Source of the DNA: Deferribacteres bacterium
GTDB taxonomy: Bacteria > Thermosulfidibacterota > Thermosulfidibacteria > Thermosulfidibacterales > Thermosulfidibacteraceae
Length of the DNA stretch: 31,083 nt
Direction of reading: 5' to 3'
Assembly: GCA_013153205.1 (NCBI GenBank)
Contig: JAADEW010000104.1
Coordinates: 1-31,083, forward strand
The notes under the pieces were generated by a model. The model saw only the letters and a program-made list of their open reading frames with translations. It was not told the DNA's origin and searched no databases. The position numbers were made by a program, and so were the translations under genes. Of this stretch, positions 1 to 6,298 are shown piece by piece. Numbering within the stretch: position 1 is the first letter of the stretch; each line of letters begins with the position of its first letter.

Positions 1-2
1 AC

Positions 3-36
3 ATGGTTTGCTGTGGCTGAAAATGATGAATTGTTG
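3..36 (-). other. Outermost visible spacer (spacer 20), perfect match to csx30
   Basis: This 34-nt spacer is the exact reverse complement of positions 9447-9480 in csx30 (34 of 34 bases). The minus-strand crRNA would be antisense to csx30 mRNA over codons 174-184 (WFAVAENDELL). The repeat that supplies its 5' tag (37-73) is the only variant repeat: its last tag base reads G instead of C. Confidence 0.95.
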
Positions 37-1390
37 CTTCCGTAACCTCATGAGCCTTTAGCCTCCATCGGACTCTTTGAATGGCAATGTTTTCTTATTT
101 AGATATAGTTCCGTAACCTCATGAGCCTTTAGCCTCCATCGGACTCGGGGTGGTAGAAAGTGATATAACAGTGGCAGAGATAGTTCCGTAACCTCATGAG
201 CCTTTAGCCTCCATCGGACCCGCTACAACAGCACACATATCACGAGGGTTTACCTGTTGATTCGGTTCCGTAACCTCATGAGCCTTTAGCCTCCATCGGA
301 CCAGCTGTCTTAATGAAGTTATTGATGTTTTCTACATAGTTCCGTAACCTCATGAGCCTTTAGCCTCCATCGGACCAACAGCTTGTAGGTGCACAACACG
401 GGCGGAACACAGTTCCGTAACCTCATGAGCCTTTAGCCTCCATCGGACGATAGAAACCCTTGAAGAGGGAGTGGAATTCGTTGGTTCCGTAACCTCATGA
501 GCCTTTAGCCTCCATCGGACCCTCAGAAACCTGAGCCTCAGACCGAGGAGGACCCGGTTCCGTAACCTCATGAGCCTTTAGCCTCCATCGGACTTTAACG
601 AAATTTGGAGATGAGTATATAGAGGTTGGTTCCGTAACCTCATGAGCCTTTAGCCTCCATCGGACAGAAGCTTTTCAAACGCCTCGCGCCAAAGCTAGAG
701 GGTTCCGTAACCTCATGAGCCTTTAGCCTCCATCGGACGCTATTGTCTCCGGGCTGTCTTACCACCTCAAGTATGTTCCGTAACCTCATGAGCCTTTAGC
801 CTCCATCGGACCCCTATGGCCTTCTGGACCCTGGCCGGGTTTTTAGTTCCGTAACCTCATGAGCCTTTAGCCTCCATCGGACTGTGACAGCTGTGGTAAA
901 TGGATAGGTTGGGATAGTTCCGTAACCTCATGAGCCTTTAGCCTCCATCGGACGGAGGTCAAGGAGCAGTGTGAGTCCCTTGGACTCAGGTTCCGTAACC
1001 TCATGAGCCTTTAGCCTCCATCGGACTTCCTACATAATGGCAAAGATTGGTCTGTTGGAAAGGTTCCGTAACCTCATGAGCCTTTAGCCTCCATCGGACT
1101 TTGCCCGGGGTGAGTGTTGTGGGGGGGGAAATGGTTCCGTAACCTCATGAGCCTTTAGCCTCCATCGGACTTCTTTAAATGTGACAAGTGTAGTGCATGG
1201 ATAGGGTTCCGTAACCTCATGAGCCTTTAGCCTCCATCGGACACGGCTGGAACAACTGGGTCGGAATAGTTCCGGTTTTGTTCCGTAACCTCATGAGCCT
1301 TTAGCCTCCATCGGACTTACATCTCCCTCATGGATAGAGACACTTGAGGAAGGGTTCCGTAACCTCATGAGCCTTTAGCCTCCATCGGAC

Positions 1391-1424
1391 AGTATTGGCT
1401 TCCGATTCTTTGATTGAGAAGTCG
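1391..1424 (-). other. Leader-proximal spacer (spacer 1), perfect match to csx30
   Basis: This 34-nt spacer is the first after the leader. Its plus-strand sequence is the exact reverse complement of positions 9828-9861 inside csx30 (34 of 34 bases by direct reading). Because the array is transcribed from the minus strand, the crRNA is antisense to the csx30 mRNA over codons 47-57. The spacer read in frame gives VLASDSLIEKS, identical to the protein. Confidence 0.95.
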
Positions 1425-1536
1425 GTTCCGTAACCTCATGAGCCTTTAGCCTCCATCGGACTGCAGTCCGTCTAACTCACACAACACAAACAACTTAAAC
1501 CCCCACTTTTTACCAAGAGCCACCCATATCCCCTTT

Positions 1537-1552
1537 TGTGAAAAAGTTCACA
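1537..1552. promoter_or_regulatory. CRP/FNR- or Rex-like operator in the leader
   Basis: The sequence is TGTGA-N6-TCACA, an exact match to the core CRP-family palindrome. Extended by one base each side (1536-1553) it reads TTGTGAA-N4-TTCACAG, which differs from the Rex consensus TTGTGAA-N4-TTCACAA at one end base. Either a cAMP/redox regulator of the CRP-FNR superfamily or the NADH sensor Rex could bind. Neither regulator gene is in the window. Confidence 0.5.
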
Positions 1553-1564
1553 GCTTGCATATCC

Positions 1565-1585
1565 GCAAGTAATTGATTTACTTGC
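1565..1585. repeat. Perfect 8-bp inverted repeat downstream of cas7-11
   Basis: GCAAGTAA and TTACTTGC are separated by five bases, 35 nt past the cas7-11 stop. A further CTTGC at 1554-1558 pairs with the GCAAG at 1565-1569, so three CTTGC-type half sites alternate. No T-run follows on either strand, which argues against an intrinsic terminator. It could be an operator or an RNA hairpin at the end of the cas mRNA. Confidence 0.45.
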
Positions 1586-1619
1586 ACTTCCAATTTTACC
1601 GTGATTGGCTTCGCACAGC

Positions 1620-4600
1620 TCAGGCATCTGGTTTCTGCTCCACACGCGGAACCTCCACAAAAGCTTCCTTCTCAAACAGCTTTCTCGGATTCTTTTTCTT
1701 TATTTTCTCATACCCTTTGAAATCCGGATATTTCACATCAACCTCAAAGTCAGGATTAAGGTAAGAAACAACTCTCCCCAAACACCTTTTCATATCTTTC
1801 TCAGAACCCCAGAGCTTCACCAGATACTTCAGCGCCTCATCAATAAACTTACCACCGTCTTTCACAAGTTCAAGTCTGTCTTCATCAGCTCTAAACAGCA
1901 CCACCCTGTTAACCCTGCTCTTCACGCTACCGAACCCAAGGGGCTTTGCATGTCCAATCTTAACGACTTTTCCCAGACCAGATACCGTCAGCATAAGCGC
2001 ACCAAGCTCCCAGCTCTCAAGGTTTTCAAACCACACGCGGAAGGAAAACCTACCCCTTTCCATCACCTCAAAGGTGGCGTTGTTCTCCGTTCGCGAAACC
2101 CTCCCGTTTTCTGAATCATCAACCACCTTACGCCACCTGCCGCTGTGAAGGTAAAACTTCCTGCCGAACACGCCGAAAGCATCGTCCCTCTTTATCAGCC
2201 AGTTGGGACGGGGAGATTCAAGCCTCGGAAGGGTAACATTTCCCAGCATCTCATACTCGTCCGCCCGTGCAAAGGAAAACCTCACCCGCGAGCGGTATAT
2301 CTGAGTTCCGAAAAGGCTACAGGCAGGACACAAGCCCTCCGGACTCACCATAAACCACCTCTTCTCCGTAAAACCCTCAAGACGACACTTCTCGCAGGAG
2401 AAACCCAGCTCCGGACACTCGGAAATCACGCAGGGACGGTGTTTCTCCGGTATCCTGTAAATCATGGGCTTATCGTCAGCCACACGGGATATGCGAACGG
2501 GCATAATGTCGGTGATTTCGCCGCCTCTTTTCATGTAGTAAACCAGCTCGCCTCCCCTCAAAGTCTTCCCGTCTCCGGGTAAGATGGTCCAGAAAACCTC
2601 CGGGACTTCGTATCTCTCGCGGTTCTCCCGGTATATCTCAAGGACGGTCTCATACTTTTTAAGCACCTCAAGGGGTATCTTCAGCACCTCGCCACTGCCA
2701 TCACGGACGAACACCCTCTCACAACGCTTTCTCATGCGGTATTCCTTGCCGTTTTCCCAGCAGACTTTAACCGGTATGTGTCGCTTCTTTTTAAGATTTC
2801 CCCTGTGACGGGAAGAGAAAACCTCTATCTCCTTTCCACACTGAAGTTTGTTGTGATAAGCTTTCCTCCAAAACTGAGGAACAGGAGGCTCATTGCCCCT
2901 TTTATCAAGGTTTTTTACCTCAACCACATTGGGACCGGAAAACTTGAGATAACCTTCGCAATAAGACTCCTTAAGCCACTTTTTGTTCGTCGTCATGTTC
3001 TTGTTTATACACTCAAGAATTTTTTCTTTGATTTTTCCGTTTGCTTTCGCTTTTTTCACAAAGCCCACGACATCTGCGACTATTTTTTTAACGGACTGGT
3101 CCTTCAAGATGGCAAGGGCGTCAAATTCCCCACTGCTCATGGGAATCTTACGCCAGGAAAGACAAACCTCGCCTCTAAAGGCTTTCGGGTTCTCTTTCTC
3201 AAGGTTTTCAAGATAGTCCCTCACGCCTTTTGCGGCACCCAGAAAGATTACCTCGGGTCTCATGGGATGGTTGTAATCGGAATGTTCTTTAAAACACTTT
3301 CCAAGCAGTGAGTTTAAAAACGCTTTCTTATTGTCATATACGGGCAGTCTCAGCTCTTTCATCCTTTGGATGTAAAGGCCGTCTTCCTTTTTCACCACTC
3401 TACCCGGAAAGACTCCGTCTTTTCCATCCTTGCCCTCTTTGGCTTCGTCTGCGCCCAACCTCCAGGTAATAAGCTTCTTTTCGTTAAACACCCTCATACA
3501 CGAGTTGGTAAGGGTTTCATACAAACTGCTGAAAACCCCTTTCAGCTCAGAACCGGGTATCACCGGCACATCCCCAAGCCTCAAGAAAGGATACGTCTTG
3601 TGTCCGCCGTCATCGGAAGCTCTCTCCGCATCCGGCATAATCAGCGGAGTAAGAAGCTCAAGCTCCACATCCATCCAGCCGGTAAACTTACCCCTGTGAA
3701 ACCTCTCGTGGGTAGGGGGAGAGGAAGTCCTCACAGGCGGATTCTCCGAAAGAGGCACGAAACCGTAAGGCAGGTAAGTCTTACCCTTTTCAGGAAGCTC
3801 AAGCCCTTCAAGATACCTTTTGATGTGCTTATCAAGGTTGAGGTGAGTAGTGCCTTCAGGAACATCATAGTCTTTCGGTTTCAGCCAGTCAGGACCGCTG
3901 ATTATCCTTACGGAAGCCACCTCTCCGTATCCCGTGCTTCTGTTTGCACCCAGCGGATAAAGGCCAAGGTTTATGTGAGAGAAAGCCGTTCTGAGGAAGT
4001 CCCTGAACCTTCCCGCGCTTTTTCCGCCTTCAAACACCTCCCTTTTAAGCCAGAGCCTGCCCTTGAGAACTATGGGCGTGTTAAAATCGGGAACGACAGG
4101 CCTGTCGTCAAACTTGTGCTTTTCCTTCGCACCGGAAAGAAACCTGTCTATGGAAACATGGTGGAAGGTCTTCTCTTCACCACTTTCCACATCAAGGTCC
4201 TCCACCACAACGGCTCCCTTTTCGTGAACATTGCCGAACACCCTGCACAGCTCGCAGGTGCAGTCCTCGTGCCCCTCGGTGAGAAGGCCCTTTGCCCTGC
4301 CGGCGGCAGTCCTCAACACTCCGCGGAAGCTTTCCGCCTTGAAGCAGAGCTTCTCACCGTTCACGGTCTTTTTGCGGAAAAACACGGTGTCCGGCGCCTT
4401 CTCAGTTCCCTCGCCCACGGTAAGCGCTCTCAACGGGTCGCCCAGAAGAAGGGGAGAAGCAACCTCTACCTCAAACTCAACGGGTATGTAAGGATGCGGG
4501 GGAGCTTCCTTCACATACTCCTCAAGAGAAACCTTTTCAATTTTGCATTCGGCATACCTTGAGGAAAGTTCGTCCTCCCTTCCCCTGAAGCCCTTTTCCC

Positions 4601-6296
4601 TCACATACAGGTCCACATTCTCTTTATCCAGCTCCCACTTGTAAACGCCATCCAAATCAAGTCTGAATCTGCCCTTTCCCGTTGCCGCCTGACCGGAGAG
4701 GAAAGCCCTGCCCTCGCTCCACCACTTCAAAACTACGGCAAGCTCTTCCGGAAACTCTCTGTCCTCGCTTCTATACCTCAGAACGAAAGGAAAAGTTGCC
4801 CCTTCCGTTCCCACTTCCGTATCAAAAAGGGCTTCCTCCGCCACGGTGCCGGAATACGGATTCATGCGGTTTCTCTTCCTCAGCTCAGGCAGTCCCGTCT
4901 GCTGGTCGGAGAAGCAGTCCTTTATCCTCAACCGCCTCATTATCCTGCACACATCACAGGTGCAGAGGTTCTTCCTTCCAACCTTCACCTCACAGGCAAC
5001 GGCACCTGCCCAGCGCAGGTCTCTCCTCAACACGCCTCTCAAAGCCGAGTGGGGAATGCGGAACCGCCCGTCGGAGGTGAGCAGAATGCCTCCCTCCCTC
5101 TCGGAAGCATCACCAAAGTGAAAAGGGGTAAGAGCCTTAAGCCTGCCAACCACTATCCACTCGTAAAAGGACCTTCTTTTATACGGAAGACTAACAGGTC
5201 TTGACGGAGCTTCCTTCTGGTCAGCCTGATAAAGCGAAACGGCAAAGGACTCCTCTATCTGGCTTTTGGTGCGCTTTCTCCCATACAGCTCGTAAAGCTC
5301 CTGAGCCACGAAAAGGCAAAAATCCGTCCAGTAAGGCTTATACCTCTCGTGTATTTCGGCAAGCCAGCTCCTCAAGCTTTTTCCCGAGACCTTTATCTCG
5401 TCCCACAAGAAGTGGTCGTCTTCCATTCCTTCAGGAAGCTTAAGCTCATCTTTACAGGTATCCGCTATAAGCCTGAAGGCATCGGAAAGCCGGCGAATTC
5501 TCCTCACATCAAGGTTCTCTCCGAGTTCCTCAAGCACCTTACCGGCAGATTCCACAAGCTCACGGGGAAGCTCCGAAAAAGCTTCACGAACAGAGATGCT
5601 TTCCGATGGCGTTTTCTCAAACTCTACCACGCAGAGGGCACCCGAAAGCCTGTCCACCAGAGAAAGGGTTTCTTTTATAAGAGGAACGAAAGAAGCAAGT
5701 TCGTCCTTCACATGTATCTCACCCCTGAACCGCCACAAAGACGGGGCCACCACCTCTCTCACCTTAAAATAGTCGTGGGCTTTTTCGGTAAACTGCTGAA
5801 CGCGGTTGACAGTTCTCTGCCTCGCTATCCTTTCGTATTCGGCTTCCGTAAAGGATACCTGCGGCTCAAGAAAGAGGTTTCTGAAGTGAACGCTTTTATC
5901 TCTGGGGTCGTCTGCACGGTCAAACCTTCCAGCAATAAGACACAAAGGGCAAGCATCTTCTTTACTCCTGCAGGAAGACTTCCCCCCATCAAACACCCAC
6001 TTTTTTCTCAAAAGCCCCATTTTGGGCTTTGCTCCTTTTTCGGTAAAACCTCTAAAAATTGAGGTGCAGAACTTTTCTCCTTTCACACCCAGAAGCCAGG
6101 GCAGAACATCTATAAAAGCTGAGCGCAGAAGCGTTCCCGGAATGTAAATGGAATACCTGTCGTCAGCGCTTCTGTGCGTTCTGGCATAGGAAAGGGTTCT
6201 GGCATACTCTGCATTTGAAAGCCTTCTCTTTTCGGGCTCTATCCACGGCTGGATTCTGTAAGGCTCAAGAAATTTTAAAGTAAAACCTACTACCAT
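1620..6296 (-). CDS. cas7-11: Type III-E effector Cas7-11 (gRAMP)
   Basis: A single 1558-aa protein with four fused Cas7 (RAMP) units and a Cas11-like part. It binds and processes crRNA and cuts complementary RNA at two sites. The sequence closely follows D. ishimotonii Cas7-11 as I recall it. Cas7.1 spans about 1-230 with Cys at 109, 116 and 119, and H41 where the pre-crRNA-processing His is expected. The helical Cas11 part spans about 235-370. Cas7.2 (about 380-590) has TPFHFGD with D396 and Cys 435/445/447/450. Cas7.3 (about 600-800) has SPLLLGD with D620 and Cys 679/681/684. D396 and D620 are 224 residues apart, matching the known catalytic pair D429/D654 (225 apart), so target cleavage should be intact. 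D717 in the IDRF motif may be a third acidic site. Cas7.4 starts near 870, carries a variable insertion (about 985-1215) and has Cys 1289/1294/1301/1304/1323/1326. The ATG lies 2 nt after the csx29 stop with a G-rich ribosome site inside it. Confidence 0.97.
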   Translation of the reverse strand: MVVGFTLKFLEPYRIQPWIEPEKRRLSNAEYARTLSYARTHRSADDRYSIYIPGTLLRSAFIDVLPWLLGVKGEKFCTSIFRGFTEKGAKPKMGLLRKKWVFDGGKSSCRSKEDACPLCLIAGRFDRADDPRDKSVHFRNLFLEPQVSFTEAEYERIARQRTVNRVQQFTEKAHDYFKVREVVAPSLWRFRGEIHVKDELASFVPLIKETLSLVDRLSGALCVVEFEKTPSESISVREAFSELPRELVESAGKVLEELGENLDVRRIRRLSDAFRLIADTCKDELKLPEGMEDDHFLWDEIKVSGKSLRSWLAEIHERYKPYWTDFCLFVAQELYELYGRKRTKSQIEESFAVSLYQADQKEAPSRPVSLPYKRRSFYEWIVVGRLKALTPFHFGDASEREGGILLTSDGRFRIPHSALRGVLRRDLRWAGAVACEVKVGRKNLCTCDVCRIMRRLRIKDCFSDQQTGLPELRKRNRMNPYSGTVAEEALFDTEVGTEGATFPFVLRYRSEDREFPEELAVVLKWWSEGRAFLSGQAATGKGRFRLDLDGVYKWELDKENVDLYVREKGFRGREDELSSRYAECKIEKVSLEEYVKEAPPHPYIPVEFEVEVASPLLLGDPLRALTVGEGTEKAPDTVFFRKKTVNGEKLCFKAESFRGVLRTAAGRAKGLLTEGHEDCTCELCRVFGNVHEKGAVVVEDLDVESGEEKTFHHVSIDRFLSGAKEKHKFDDRPVVPDFNTPIVLKGRLWLKREVFEGGKSAGRFRDFLRTAFSHINLGLYPLGANRSTGYGEVASVRIISGPDWLKPKDYDVPEGTTHLNLDKHIKRYLEGLELPEKGKTYLPYGFVPLSENPPVRTSSPPTHERFHRGKFTGWMDVELELLTPLIMPDAERASDDGGHKTYPFLRLGDVPVIPGSELKGVFSSLYETLTNSCMRVFNEKKLITWRLGADEAKEGKDGKDGVFPGRVVKKEDGLYIQRMKELRLPVYDNKKAFLNSLLGKCFKEHSDYNHPMRPEVIFLGAAKGVRDYLENLEKENPKAFRGEVCLSWRKIPMSSGEFDALAILKDQSVKKIVADVVGFVKKAKANGKIKEKILECINKNMTTNKKWLKESYCEGYLKFSGPNVVEVKNLDKRGNEPPVPQFWRKAYHNKLQCGKEIEVFSSRHRGNLKKKRHIPVKVCWENGKEYRMRKRCERVFVRDGSGEVLKIPLEVLKKYETVLEIYRENRERYEVPEVFWTILPGDGKTLRGGELVYYMKRGGEITDIMPVRISRVADDKPMIYRIPEKHRPCVISECPELGFSCEKCRLEGFTEKRWFMVSPEGLCPACSLFGTQIYRSRVRFSFARADEYEMLGNVTLPRLESPRPNWLIKRDDAFGVFGRKFYLHSGRWRKVVDDSENGRVSRTENNATFEVMERGRFSFRVWFENLESWELGALMLTVSGLGKVVKIGHAKPLGFGSVKSRVNRVVLFRADEDRLELVKDGGKFIDEALKYLVKLWGSEKDMKRCLGRVVSYLNPDFEVDVKYPDFKGYEKIKKKNPRKLFEKEAFVEVPRVEQKPDA

Positions 6297-6298
6297 AA

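Larger units (their letters stand above)
1..1461 (-). CRISPR. Type III-E CRISPR array, 20 complete repeats, truncated at the left edge
   Basis: Twenty 37-nt repeats start at plus-strand positions 37, 108, 183, 265, 339, 412, 484, 557, 629, 702, 775, 846, 917, 990, 1063, 1134, 1206, 1280, 1354 and 1425. Bases 1-2 (AC) are the end of another repeat, so the array continues leftward. Spacers are 34-38 nt, except one of 45 nt at 220-264. Read on the minus strand the repeat begins GTCCGATGGAGG and ends GAGGTTACGGAAC. That ending resembles the ACGGAAC end of the Desulfonema ishimotonii Cas7-11 repeat, so transcription should be minus-strand, co-directional with cas7-11, and the leader end is at about 1461. 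All repeats look identical except the one at 37-73, whose terminal base (last base of the crRNA tag) is changed. The repeat contains the palindrome CTCATGAG. Confidence 0.98.
1462..1619 (-). promoter_or_regulatory. CRISPR leader
   Basis: This 158-nt non-coding stretch lies between the cas7-11 stop codon and the first repeat. It is the expected leader because the array is transcribed leftward. It is dense in dyad symmetry: a palindrome at the repeat junction (1458-1469), a CRP/Rex-like operator (1537-1552) and a GCAAGTAA stem (1565-1585). I see no convincing -35/-10 pair, so the array may be transcribed from a non-canonical promoter here or by read-through from the cas operon. Confidence 0.7.

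Noticed and set aside
350..571. Open frame with repeated peptide VRWRLKAHEVTE across the array
   Set aside because: It is translation of CRISPR repeats; the periodic peptide follows the 37-nt repeat and spacers break it.
1243..1279. Degenerate extra repeat inside a spacer (contains AGTTCCGG)
   Set aside because: Only the first seven repeat bases are resembled and the spacer has normal length, so coincidence is sufficient.
37..1424. Possible matches of the other 18 spacers to genes in this window
   Set aside because: I compared their translations and reverse complements by eye with the cas and flanking genes and saw no further match; a proper alignment search would be needed to exclude imperfect ones.
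1280..1461. Reading the array as plus-strand transcribed, making csx30 spacers sense and harmless
   Set aside because: The minus-strand repeat ends in ACGGAAC as in known Cas7-11 repeats, the leader-like region is on the cas7-11 side, and homologous spacers encode protein on the plus strand, all pointing to minus-strand transcription.
1565..1585. Intrinsic terminator of the cas operon
   Set aside because: The 8-bp stem is AT-rich and lacks a following T-run on either strand.
1605..6062. Many plus-strand open frames opposite cas7-11, up to 398 codons
   Set aside because: They are antisense shadows: no ribosome sites, no recognisable domains, and the minus-strand frame encodes a full RAMP protein with all motifs.
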